Origin: a virus
Virus record (IMG/VR): IMGVR_UViG_3300009507_000086
Span: 1-28,555 of that record
Length of the DNA: 28,555 nucleotides
Strand: one strand, 5' to 3'
In this document: positions 1 through 7,045 of the stretch, in pieces
How positions within the stretch are numbered: position 1 is the stretch's first letter
How the letters are laid out: every line of letters begins with the position of its first letter
Translations under genes and position numbers: made by a program
Notes under the pieces: generated by a model
The model's database searches: none
Told to the model about the DNA's origin: nothing
What the model saw: only the letters and a program-made list of their open reading frames with translations

Positions 1-83
1 TCAGTAGGTCTAATACTATACAACTTACCATCTTTGTAAGCACTTGGTATCATTACCAAACTTGCATCTTTATATAAACTCAT
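1..83 (-). CDS. Tail or fibre structural protein, N-terminal fragment
   Basis: The first 27 codons of a gene run off the left edge of the window. The N-terminus reads MSLYKDASLVMIPSAYKDGK and continues with a YSIRPT segment. From memory, this kind of opening is seen in large tail or fibre-like proteins of environmental phages, where a jelly-roll or lectin-like region follows. The ATG shares one base with the TAA of the preceding 104-aa gene (TAATG), so the two are translationally coupled. Only the start is visible, so length and domains are unknown. The tail role is inferred from this opening and from the virion gene neighbourhood. Confidence 0.7.
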   Translation of the reverse strand, partial: MSLYKDASLVMIPSAYKDGKLYSIRPT

Positions 84-397
84 TAGAATAAATCGTTTAG
101 TTCGTTAATTGTACAGGTTCTTGCTTCTGTACCGCCTCCTGCTGCTACCACTCTCGTATCATAAGCATCCATCAATTGTCTGCCTCTATCCGCTTGTGGG
201 AATCGTCTCAATGACTTACTGACACATTCAAAAGCCTCCATCGTAGCACCATCCGCTAACGCTCTTTGTTGGAATTGTGCAGGGTCAAGAATATAAAACA
301 TTGCACTTCCCCAACCTATCTGATTGGTGAAGGCATCTCCGCTGCCCCACCACGTAGAGCCGTATATTGAGCCGTAGCCCTTTTCGTCAGTTGCCAT
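83..397 (-). CDS. Small hypothetical virion-region protein, 104 aa
   Basis: I do not recognise a family with certainty. The N-terminal third is rich in Gly, Trp and Tyr (YGSIYGSTWWGSGDAF), as in small tail or appendage proteins. The middle has an Arg-rich helix-like stretch, and the C-terminus carries a single Cys in RTCTINELNDLF. There is no signal peptide or membrane segment. The gene sits between a connector-like gene and a tail gene cut by the window edge. It overlaps the preceding 30-aa ORF by 11 bases and the next gene by one base, which supports the ATG at 397. A virion component is likely from context only. Confidence 0.65.
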   Translation of the reverse strand: MATDEKGYGSIYGSTWWGSGDAFTNQIGWGSAMFYILDPAQFQQRALADGATMEAFECVSKSLRRFPQADRGRQLMDAYDTRVVAAGGGTEARTCTINELNDLF

Positions 398-479
398 TCT
401 TCTTTGTTTTCTTTAACAAGTAACTTTGCAGTTTCTTTATGTTCTTTTGCTTTGGCTTGTATGTTGTTACAGTACCCAT
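387..479 (-). CDS. Mini-protein, 30 aa, strongly basic
   Basis: This short ATG-to-TGA frame fills the space between the 166-aa connector-like gene and the 104-aa gene. It overlaps the first by 13 bases and the second by 11. The product contains about ten Lys residues (YKPKQKNIKKL, then LLKKTKKNGN) and no acidic residues. Without it there would be a 69-base untranslated gap in an otherwise gap-free gene string, which is the main reason for calling it. It has no recognisable domain. A DNA- or capsid-interior-binding peptide is conceivable from the charge alone. It could also be a chance frame in A-rich sequence. Confidence 0.45.
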   Translation of the reverse strand: MGTVTTYKPKQKNIKKLQSYLLKKTKKNGN

Positions 480-967
480 CCGTTGAATGTGCTATCTTTT
501 AAAGGGTGAATATCATCATTTGTATTCGTGTTGTACTCCGGATACAAGTTATTATTAAACGCCATATAATCAATAAACCTACGAGTGTAGTATTCAGCAA
601 GGTTGCGTTCCTTCTCAATGAGGAACGACAAATCGTTTCGGGATACGTTCTCACCGTTTTCTACGGTTTTCTTATATACTCCCCCGTTGGAAGCAGTAAA
701 CGCTGCAAACGGCAAGTATTCAACCATAGCCCAATGTATAATCATTGCTTGTATGTGGTCGTTTACCAAAGTTTGATAGTTGCCCGTTAATGTATCGTCA
801 ATAATATCTTGCGATATTTTGTCGTATAGCTTTGAGCCAAGATATTGTTGTACGTGTACTTCTTGTGCAATTTTTATGAACTGAATGAACTTGTCAGTAT
901 CTACGTTTCCGGAAAGAAACGTATTACGTACAAGGTCGCTTCGTTTTATGAATAGTGCAGTAGCCAT
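467..967 (-). CDS. Head-tail connector-like protein, 166 aa
   Basis: The protein is mainly helical. It begins MATALFIKRSDLVRNTFLSG, followed by a segment like IQFIKIAQEVHVQQYLG and LYDKI, then a long middle helix and a Tyr/Asn-rich C-terminus (NLYPEYNTNTND). The opening resembles small proteins next to portals in Bacteroidota phages (DUF6712-like, from memory), which are assumed to be head completion or connector proteins. Its ATG overlaps the portal stop by one base, so portal and connector are coupled. This position supports a neck role at the portal vertex. The family assignment should be checked by profile search. Confidence 0.65.
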   Translation of the reverse strand: MATALFIKRSDLVRNTFLSGNVDTDKFIQFIKIAQEVHVQQYLGSKLYDKISQDIIDDTLTGNYQTLVNDHIQAMIIHWAMVEYLPFAAFTASNGGVYKKTVENGENVSRNDLSFLIEKERNLAEYYTRRFIDYMAFNNNLYPEYNTNTNDDIHPLKDSTFNGWVL

Positions 968-2997
968 TAGATTCCTCCTTGTTTGTCTTTATCACTTGGT
1001 GGGTTGATGAATCCCTTGTTCTTCATCCTGTTTGGTGCTATGCTAACCTTGTTTTCATTAGCCGGTGCACGGAAACCCTTTGTACGGGCTTTCGTTGTGC
1101 TGATTGTTTCAGCATTCGGGCTTTTAACGTCCGGCTTAACACCATCTTTCCACATATACGTTTTACGCACCCACTTGTGGTGGCATCTTGCACCACCTTT
1201 ATACAACCATATTGAGTAGTTGTCGCTGCCGTTAGGTCCAAAACCTGCATTGACCGACAACGTTTCCATTCTTACAATATCTTCCTTGCGGTATATCTTC
1301 TTGGCTGATACCATTTTCTTGCAAAAATTACGGCTATTGGCTCCTGCCCTCAAAGGCGAGTACTGATAACGCACTCTAAACTGCTCTCCGGCAGCGTTAG
1401 AGCCATCCTGCTCGCTTTTTGCGTTCGGACGGGCCGCTCCTGTACTTGCAAGGCCAATCATCTTGTCAAGGGCTTCCTCTTGGTCGTAGTCAACATCACG
1501 CTCGTCAACCAATTCCCAATTTTCCAAGTCCTCATCTTCACCAAACTCCAATAAAGCATCAGCGTTGGCTTCCAAGCTCTCCTCCGGAACACAATTAGGA
1601 ACCTTTTTACCATCCTTCATCTTGTGGCCTATCATAACATAGCCGTCCCAACAAGGGTCGTCTTTGTCTTTTAGCTCCTCTATATCGTGGGACTGGCAAG
1701 GCATATACCAAGTCTGCCCATCAAGCTCGTGAGTATGATAGCCTTCACAACCGATTTCCTTTGCAGCTAATTCTGCTTCTTCTTTTGTATCAAATGCAGC
1801 TCTACCATCAATTTGCTTACTTGCTAAACTTACCTTCTTGCATCCGCAATCGTGTGCGGATAACTTCTCGCCTGTTTCCTTCTCCGTTTCTTCCTTCGTA
1901 ACTGAAGCACTTCTATCCGTGAACTCTAAAGGCTGCAAAGTCTTAAAGTACAGGTCAAGGTTTATACCGTTGACTGCAAGAATCTGCTCAATAGAGCTTA
2001 TAATCAAGTTTTGGAACGGTCTAATAACCGTGTTGTCAAACAACAAGCTGGCAGTCTCAATTTCTTCGGCATTGTTTCCTAATCCACTATTATCCTTGAT
2101 ACCCAACAACATAGGCGAGGTAACACGGTGCGATACCATTAGCTTTTGCATTGCTTCGTTAGAAAGAAACTCATATTGTTGTGGCGCATCCGAAAGTGGT
2201 ACGGCATCAATAGATGCAGCTAACTCTTTGCTTTCGTTAAACGCAAGAATGAAGTTACCGGCATTTGAACTGCCGGAAAACTTATCACGTATCTTACGCT
2301 CAATGTCCATACGCTCCTCCTCATCCGGTACACCGTTGTTGAAGTTAATCATCATAGAAGGCGAGAGGCCATTCTTGATATTGTTGATATGGTAGTTTGC
2401 TACTTCTTCCTCAAGTTCTGCATACGGAATACCTCCTTGGTAGTCTACCGGTGAGTAGTAATAGAATCCTGCTTTGTAAGGGCGTATTACAAGTATCTCA
2501 ATAGCATCTTTTGAAGTGCCGAACGCTGCGTAGCGTTCCGGCTTTTCGTTTGGCTTCAGCTTTGTCCAATCAGCACAATGGTAATAAGCCTCAATGTCCC
2601 CTTCTTCGTTACACTTCTCCGCACGTATCGTTTGAATAGGCATATGTTCTACCTGCGCTACCTGACGTCCCTGCTTGGTGTAAATTACTTGGAATGCTGC
2701 TTGGCCCATCAACTTTAAGTCTCCTGCAACTTTCTGCAAACAATCACCGTGAATCAAAGAACGCATTTGAGCGTACTCTCCGGGCTTTTTACTGCTATCC
2801 GTAGCATCTATACCTTTTCCGTAGATAAGGTCGCTAACGGCATTTATAATAGCGTTATTCGTAGGGCTACCGTTGTAACGGTCTATCAAGTATTGATAGT
2901 AGTTGTTGTCAGCACCATACTCAACCCAATCACGGTTCTTCTGCTCAATGATTTGAGGCTTGGTGTAACTTGCAAGATTTATAGCGTGTAGCTTCAT
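967..2997 (-). CDS. Portal protein with long Cys-containing C-terminal extension
   Basis: At 676 aa this is the likely portal, the ring through which DNA is packaged. Residues 1-360 look like a portal core: an N-terminal segment with WVEYGADNNYYQYLIDRYNGS, then a central region ending in VTSPMLLGIKDNSGLGNNAE followed by a long helix, as in Bacteroidota phage portals. Residues 380-676 form an extension. It has Cys/His clusters (HDCGC at 382-386, GCEGYHTHE at 416-424, YMPCQSH at 431-437), then CWDGYVMIGHKMKDGKKVPN (449-468), then a basic tail with RYQYSPL and GGARCHHKW. The extension is larger than a standard portal needs. The ATG overlaps the previous stop by four bases (ATGA). Confidence 0.82.
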   Translation of the reverse strand: MKLHAINLASYTKPQIIEQKNRDWVEYGADNNYYQYLIDRYNGSPTNNAIINAVSDLIYGKGIDATDSSKKPGEYAQMRSLIHGDCLQKVAGDLKLMGQAAFQVIYTKQGRQVAQVEHMPIQTIRAEKCNEEGDIEAYYHCADWTKLKPNEKPERYAAFGTSKDAIEILVIRPYKAGFYYYSPVDYQGGIPYAELEEEVANYHINNIKNGLSPSMMINFNNGVPDEEERMDIERKIRDKFSGSSNAGNFILAFNESKELAASIDAVPLSDAPQQYEFLSNEAMQKLMVSHRVTSPMLLGIKDNSGLGNNAEEIETASLLFDNTVIRPFQNLIISSIEQILAVNGINLDLYFKTLQPLEFTDRSASVTKEETEKETGEKLSAHDCGCKKVSLASKQIDGRAAFDTKEEAELAAKEIGCEGYHTHELDGQTWYMPCQSHDIEELKDKDDPCWDGYVMIGHKMKDGKKVPNCVPEESLEANADALLEFGEDEDLENWELVDERDVDYDQEEALDKMIGLASTGAARPNAKSEQDGSNAAGEQFRVRYQYSPLRAGANSRNFCKKMVSAKKIYRKEDIVRMETLSVNAGFGPNGSDNYSIWLYKGGARCHHKWVRKTYMWKDGVKPDVKSPNAETISTTKARTKGFRAPANENKVSIAPNRMKNKGFINPPSDKDKQGGI

Positions 2998-3326
2998 ATT
3001 ACTATGTATTCATTGGCGTTAGCCTTCTCGTATTCCGTATATACGTTTTCGTTCGTAGTGTACTTGTCGTAGTCCGTTTGGTCGGTACAAAACACTTTAC
3101 CACGATACAACTCTTTTGTTCCGGTCATCACAATATAGTAAAATCTTCCTTCTTTGAATGTGTATGTTGGCGTAACGTTCACAAAATTACCGCTTTCCGT
3201 AGCGGTTACGTTGGCCGTTGTAGATTTATTTGTTTGCTCGTCCGTTATCTTGAGAGATATTGTGCCGGTTTCCACTATGCGTGGAACAAACTTAATCTGC
3301 TTGTTCGTTGTACTTACTATGTGCAT
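2994..3326 (-). CDS. Small virion-associated protein, 110 aa
   Basis: This is predicted to be a beta-rich protein starting MHIVSTTNKQIKFVPR, with alternating Thr/Val strands and an FYYIVMTGTKELYRGKVF segment before an acidic Tyr-rich C-terminus. I recognise the general type (small protein next to the portal in Bacteroidota phages) but no function. The frame stays open to a TTG at 3359, but that codon lies in the U-tract of the terminator just upstream. The ATG at 3326 is therefore preferred. It ends in a four-base overlap with the portal start. Because it follows a terminator and precedes the portal, it may be the first gene of the portal unit. Confidence 0.65.
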   Translation of the reverse strand: MHIVSTTNKQIKFVPRIVETGTISLKITDEQTNKSTTANVTATESGNFVNVTPTYTFKEGRFYYIVMTGTKELYRGKVFCTDQTDYDKYTTNENVYTEYEKANANEYIVI

Positions 3327-3357
3327 ACCTAAATAACGTATCACTAAAGTTTTTTGC

Positions 3358-3387
3358 AAAAAAAAGGAGAGCCGAAGCTCTCCCTTT
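3358..3387 (-). terminator. Intrinsic terminator after the tail-tube-like gene
   Basis: Read on the minus strand, GGAGAGC-TTCG-GCTCTCC is a perfect 7-bp stem closed by a UUCG tetraloop and followed by eight T. It lies about 20 bases past the stop of the gene at 3407-3955. It would limit read-through from the highly expressed capsid and tail-tube genes into the portal gene set. Confidence 0.92.
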
Positions 3388-3406
3388 CATTTTGCTAAAC
3401 AAACGT

Positions 3407-3955
3407 TTAGAAGTCAGAACCAGCAACAATCGTTGCAGTAGCCGCAGCCATACCGTCAAACGGGTCTCCAGCAACAGGAGAGTCAATGAAGTTAGCAGGA
3501 GTCAATTCGGAAGCAGAAAAGGATAGGGTGTAACCACTCAAGTCCCCCATCGCTGCACCTGAAACAACTGTTCCACCTGTTACATCAGCACCGTGCTCAC
3601 GGCCCATCAAGAAAGCATTGCCATTATAGTCAACAACCACGATATGTGGACGACCATAAGCCAAAAGTTTTAATTCTTTGTTATCTTCTTTACTCAATTT
3701 TGGTAAAGTCAAGTTTAATACCTGCTCGTAGAAAACTGTACCGTTCTCACGAGAAGCATTTACACTTTGCTCTAAAGAGCTATTGCCCTTTAGCAAGTAT
3801 TGGAACGCACTAAACGTACCACTCATATCCGTAATTTCATCTGCGGATTCCGAAACGGTACCCAAGTCGCCAAAGTCTACAAAGTAAACCTCTTTGATTC
3901 CACCAACGGAATCACGACAAGGAAGCACACGTCCTTTTGTTAAATCACAAGCCAT
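3407..3955 (-). CDS. Putative major tail tube (or abundant virion) protein
   Basis: This 182-aa protein opens MACDLTKGRVLPCRDSVGGI and continues with a KEVYFVDFGD strand. A central FYEQVLNLTLPKLSKEDNKE segment is followed by GRPHIVVVDYNGNAFLMGRE and a Gly/Thr-rich C-terminal half. From memory, this pattern is common in Bacteroidota phages next to the capsid gene. The predominantly beta composition and size fit a tail tube monomer. It is flanked by strong terminators on both sides, as expected for a product needed in large amounts. The gene directly follows the major capsid gene. The tail tube call is an inference; an alternative is a capsid decoration protein. Confidence 0.7.
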   Translation of the reverse strand: MACDLTKGRVLPCRDSVGGIKEVYFVDFGDLGTVSESADEITDMSGTFSAFQYLLKGNSSLEQSVNASRENGTVFYEQVLNLTLPKLSKEDNKELKLLAYGRPHIVVVDYNGNAFLMGREHGADVTGGTVVSGAAMGDLSGYTLSFSASELTPANFIDSPVAGDPFDGMAAATATIVAGSDF

Positions 3956-3968
3956 ATTATAATGTATT

Positions 3969-4002
3969 AAAAAAGGGCAGACAAGCCTTTGCCTACCTGC
4001 CC
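3969..4002 (-). terminator. Intrinsic terminator after the major capsid gene
   Basis: On the minus strand GGGCAG-GTAGGC-AAAG-GCTTGT-CTGCCC forms a 12-bp stem (with three G-U pairs in the inner half) and an AAAG loop, followed by six T. It sits 26 bases past the capsid stop. It probably trims or partially terminates the capsid transcript before the tail-tube-like gene. Confidence 0.88.
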
Positions 4003-4027
4003 TCTTTGTTAGTTTAAATCAACTATT

Positions 4028-4954
4028 TTAGTTGTAAAGAACGATTTCAGAGCCGATACCGTATTGGATACCTGCAGTAAAACGCATTACAACACGAACG
4101 TTTTGACTTCCGTCAAGGTCCGCCATATCAATCAACTTCACTTCGTTGTGGTCAGCCAACAACCCTGTTCCGAAGAACAAGTTTGATTTTTGAGCAGCAG
4201 CCATAGTGTCATCAGCAAGTCCCGGAGCAACGAAAATCTTCACACCGTCAAATGCAAGGTCTTGACCGTTGAACCAAGTAGTACCTTCGTTACGAACACC
4301 ATTAGCACCCAAACCTGAAGCACCGAATCCACCTAACGCACGAACGTAAGCACGAGCAACGTTAGAAGAAACGTACAAGTACAAATCTTCTTTTCCGTAT
4401 ACTGCAGTTGGGATAGCATCAACTACTTTACCCATTTCAGTAATTACGTTTGCAGCAGTTACTGAAGTACCTGTTACGTCTACTACGTCAGCATCAGCTT
4501 CCCATAGAGTTTCAAAACCATCAAACTCACCTTGAGTTGCGTTAGTACCTGCCCAAATGTTTGTTTCCATTTTCTCTGCAACCTTGGCAGCAACGTGGCC
4601 CAAGATGTAGTCAGAGAATGCCGGAGGCAAGTTGTCAAATGCAGAGTAACCCATTTGGATTGCTTCCCAATCAGAACGGAAGTCTTTCTTACAAAGCTCA
4701 AGGTTCACTTGGAACTCTTCAGGTTGTAGGATACGCTCCGTTAAAGTAACAGTAGAAGTATCAGCGAAGTCACACGTTGCATCTTTTACGATTGCATCCG
4801 TTGCAAGTTTCTTCATTACCTCTTTGTACTTTACATTCGGTTTTACGGTGATACCACCGCCTTCAATAGTATCAGCAGACAAAAGTGCTGCTGAAACATA
4901 CTTACCTGCAAATTCGCCAGCGTAAGTTGTAGTAATAGATACAGTTGTAGCCAT
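4028..4954 (-). CDS. Major capsid protein (HK97-fold type)
   Basis: This 308-aa protein is the likely shell subunit. It starts MATTVSITTTYAGEFAGKY and has an N-terminal region ending in acidic and Thr-rich strands. A PEEFQVNLELCKKDFRSDWE segment is followed by a helix with LGHVAAKVAEKMETNIWAG. A region with KEDLYLYVSSNVARAYVRAL comes next, then a C-terminal set of strands ending RFTAGIQYGIGSEIVLYN. Length and layout fit HK97-like capsids of Bacteroidota phages. It lies downstream of protease and scaffold genes, as expected for head assembly. The leader is A/T-rich with two copies of TTTTTATTTAA (plus strand) just upstream of the ATG. A strong terminator follows. Confidence 0.88.
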   Translation of the reverse strand: MATTVSITTTYAGEFAGKYVSAALLSADTIEGGGITVKPNVKYKEVMKKLATDAIVKDATCDFADTSTVTLTERILQPEEFQVNLELCKKDFRSDWEAIQMGYSAFDNLPPAFSDYILGHVAAKVAEKMETNIWAGTNATQGEFDGFETLWEADADVVDVTGTSVTAANVITEMGKVVDAIPTAVYGKEDLYLYVSSNVARAYVRALGGFGASGLGANGVRNEGTTWFNGQDLAFDGVKIFVAPGLADDTMAAAQKSNLFFGTGLLADHNEVKLIDMADLDGSQNVRVVMRFTAGIQYGIGSEIVLYN

Positions 4955-4985
4955 CTTTCGTTTTTATTTAATTTTTATTTAATTT

Positions 4986-5375
4986 TTAAGTAAGAGCTTT
5001 TCTTGCCGATTCGGCATTTGCGATAAGCCTCTTATAAAAGTTTAAGTAACCTTTATATTGATTTATGGAAAGTTGAGCGTCCATAAACTCCTTGCTATCT
5101 GAAGGCTTCATACCTAAATCAGAAAAGGATTTGTTTATTCCTTTGATTTCATCATTAGCATATTCAATGTTTCCTTCAATGTTTCTTACGGCATCTTGCA
5201 GGTCAGAAGCTATTTTAGAAATAGAACGAGCCATTTGATTCAAATCCGCTTCCATTTTGTCTATTTGCTTTGCGTTTTTAGGAAGCCTTTTGACATAAAC
5301 CTGAAGATTCTTTACAGAATTCAGCTCAACTTTGTTGGCTGATAATTCAGCCCATATAGATTCTACTCTTTTCAT
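4986..5375 (-). CDS. Coiled-coil head-region protein, paralog A
   Basis: This 129-aa helical protein opens MKRVESIWAELSA, almost the same as its neighbour at 5385-5780, and later has a DLGM motif as the neighbour does. Heptad-like stretches (ADLNQMARSISKIASDLQDA) predict a coiled coil over much of the length. There is no membrane segment and no Cys. It lies between scaffold and major capsid, so a head assembly or internal capsid role is likely but not shown. The two genes look like an old tandem duplication in which the N-terminal 13 residues have been kept. Confidence 0.72.
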   Translation of the reverse strand: MKRVESIWAELSANKVELNSVKNLQVYVKRLPKNAKQIDKMEADLNQMARSISKIASDLQDAVRNIEGNIEYANDEIKGINKSFSDLGMKPSDSKEFMDAQLSINQYKGYLNFYKRLIANAESARKALT

Positions 5376-5384
5376 TTTAATTTT

Positions 5385-5780
5385 TTAAATTGAAAATACG
5401 TTTGCATTTCTACTTGTAGGTATTTTCCCACCAGCGTCAGAAACCGCATCTACTCTTGTGAAAAGCTCTTTGGGGACGGCCATTCCAAGGTCTTTTAAAA
5501 CTTTTTCTGCCTCAAAACCTATTTTGAATGCTTCCTTTCTAAACTGCTCAATCTTTTCTTTAGCAGCAAAGTTTGCCTTGTTTACTCGCTGAAACATTTT
5601 TTCAACTTCCTTTGACTCCGCTATACGGTCTTGAGCAATTTTAACGGCTTGTTTTTCAAGAGACTTGAGGTCATCAATTACACCAAGCTCAACCTTTTGA
5701 ACCTCACTCAACTCAACTTCTTTAGAAGCCTCTTGAGCTTTAGCAGATAACTCTGCCCAAACTTTTTCTACCTGCTTCAT
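5385..5780 (-). CDS. Coiled-coil head-region protein, paralog B
   Basis: This 131-aa helical protein opens MKQVEKVWAELSA and is rich in Lys/Glu. It has long helices (VEKMFQRVNKANFAAKEKIE) and a VLKDLGMAVPKELF segment before a short tail ending NANVFSI. The N-terminus matches paralog A at 10 of the first 13 positions. The start overlaps the scaffold stop by one base. I do not recognise a named family. Position between scaffold and capsid suggests a role in head assembly or an internal head protein. Confidence 0.72.
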   Translation of the reverse strand: MKQVEKVWAELSAKAQEASKEVELSEVQKVELGVIDDLKSLEKQAVKIAQDRIAESKEVEKMFQRVNKANFAAKEKIEQFRKEAFKIGFEAEKVLKDLGMAVPKELFTRVDAVSDAGGKIPTSRNANVFSI

Positions 5781-6397
5781 TAGCGTTGAGAAATTTTAGA
5801 AAGTACACGGTCCAAAGTAGATTTGCGACCATTGTTCGCAAACTTCATCATATCCTTTTGAACTGATGCTTCAGGGTTTGCTTTAATAGGTTTGGCAGCC
5901 GGTTCTTGTGCGCTCATTTCAACTTGTTCAGTTGCTTCTTTGCTCACGTGCTCCTCTGCACTCATTTCTTCTTCCTCTTTAGGGCTCATCATTTGCTTGA
6001 CTTCCTCAATCATTCCTTTGAGTTCGTCCATAGCAGCACCTAATTCTTCTTTAGTTGCGTACGCCATTTCTTCTTCTTTTACTTCCTCATCTTCGGCAGC
6101 TTCTACTTCTTCTTCTACTTCCTCTGATTCGGCTCCTGCTTCACGGAGTTCAGCAATTACGCCTTCCTCTGCAACAACAAGCACACGACCATCTTCAAGG
6201 TTGTACTCACCGATAGGCAAGGCAACCTTTTCATCTTCAGTAGCAATAAAAACTGCTGAACCGGCCTCAAAGCTCTCCGCTTCTATTACCGTTCCGTTGT
6301 CAAGTTTCATACTCTCAAGAGACACCTCTTGAGTTTGTTCTGCAAGGTCTACATTCAGTAGACCGGCAATTTTTGATAGGGTTTCTTTTGCGCTCAT
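5780..6397 (-). CDS. Putative capsid scaffolding protein
   Basis: The 205-aa protein has an N-terminal small beta domain (GSAVFIATEDEKVALPIGEY and NLEDGRVLVVAEEGVI). It is followed by an extremely acidic Glu-rich stretch at about 90-112, a helix (ELGAAMDELKGMIEEVKQMM) and a basic C-terminus (NNGRKSTLDRVLSKISQR). Acidic, helical and low-complexity sequence with a basic end is typical of phage scaffolds, in which the basic end can touch the shell protein. The beta repeat resembles the start of other Bacteroidota phage scaffold-region proteins, from memory. It follows the protease gene and precedes the capsid gene. A virion core protein is the alternative. Confidence 0.7.
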   Translation of the reverse strand: MSAKETLSKIAGLLNVDLAEQTQEVSLESMKLDNGTVIEAESFEAGSAVFIATEDEKVALPIGEYNLEDGRVLVVAEEGVIAELREAGAESEEVEEEVEAAEDEEVKEEEMAYATKEELGAAMDELKGMIEEVKQMMSPKEEEEMSAEEHVSKEATEQVEMSAQEPAAKPIKANPEASVQKDMMKFANNGRKSTLDRVLSKISQR

Positions 6398-6445
6398 AAC
6401 TAATAAACTAACTATATTAAACTATTTTGTTTCATTTTCATTTAT

Positions 6446-7045
6446 TCAACCGTTGCTCCAAATTTTCAGCTCATTAACAATAGCATCAAGAATTTCTTGC
6501 GATTTCTTGTCCTCATCAATTTGCTTGGACATATTTACCTTATCTGCAAAGTAGCCCTCAATGGAAAAGCCTTTGACCTTACCGGTCTTTACGTAACTCT
6601 CCCAAACCTCATCGTTGTAAACCTTCATACTAACCATCCACGTTCCTTCGGGAACATTTAAACCGTATGACTGGCTTTTATCTTTATCGCTTTCAACAAT
6701 CCAACTCTCAACAACACTCAAACCCTCTAACTCAAAGTTGTGCTCAAGAGTGCTTTTGTTTTGGTTGCCTTTCGTTAGGAAAAGCTCCGAGGCTTTTCTT
6801 ACCGTGTCCTTTGAGAAGTATATGTAATACTCCTCCTCACCGTTGGTACGGAAGATAGTCTTGTTAGGGATAAGTGCAGGTCCCATTAAGATTCGCTTCT
6901 CGCTATCTACCTCTGCAAGTTTTATCTCTTGCTCTTTGCTCAAGGTAATGAAATCCGATTCAATGGCCGGATGCTCAACAATGCTGATGGCTTGTACGCC
7001 ACTCAACATTTGTTCTTCGTCAAGTATTAGTTCTACTATTTTCAC
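6446..7045 (-). CDS. XkdF-like prohead protease
   Basis: This 199-aa protein resembles the XkdF family of phage serine proteases that cleave scaffold and head proteins during maturation. The N-terminus has the typical ISIVEHPAIESDFI strand. A GPALIPNKTIFR segment follows, then LEHNFELEGLSVVESWIVE with the candidate catalytic His at 102, and later KVKGFSIEGYF with the candidate Ser at 161. The start codon is GTG at 7045 and overlaps the tape measure stop as GTGA. It sits directly upstream of the scaffold gene, which fits a protease acting on it. Catalytic residues are assigned by pattern only. Confidence 0.82.
   Translation of the reverse strand: MKIVELILDEEQMLSGVQAISIVEHPAIESDFITLSKEQEIKLAEVDSEKRILMGPALIPNKTIFRTNGEEEYYIYFSKDTVRKASELFLTKGNQNKSTLEHNFELEGLSVVESWIVESDKDKSQSYGLNVPEGTWMVSMKVYNDEVWESYVKTGKVKGFSIEGYFADKVNMSKQIDEDKKSQEILDAIVNELKIWSNG

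Noticed and set aside
1838-2395. Open frame of 185 codons on the plus strand inside the portal gene
   Set aside because: It lies wholly antisense to a well-supported portal frame and encodes no recognisable domain.
2994-3359. TTG start at 3359 for the small gene before the portal
   Set aside because: The codon lies in the U-tract of an intrinsic terminator; the ATG at 3326 gives the more typical N-terminus.
4970-4990. Two copies of TTTTTATTTAA before the capsid gene as a regulatory repeat
   Set aside because: The stretch is simple A/T-rich leader sequence; A-rich leaders are usual for strongly expressed Bacteroidota phage genes, so no special function is claimed.
5892-6332. Open frame of 146 codons on the plus strand
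   Set aside because: It is antisense to the Glu-rich scaffold gene and its product is mostly Ser and Thr, as expected for the complement of Glu codons; no start context or neighbours support it.
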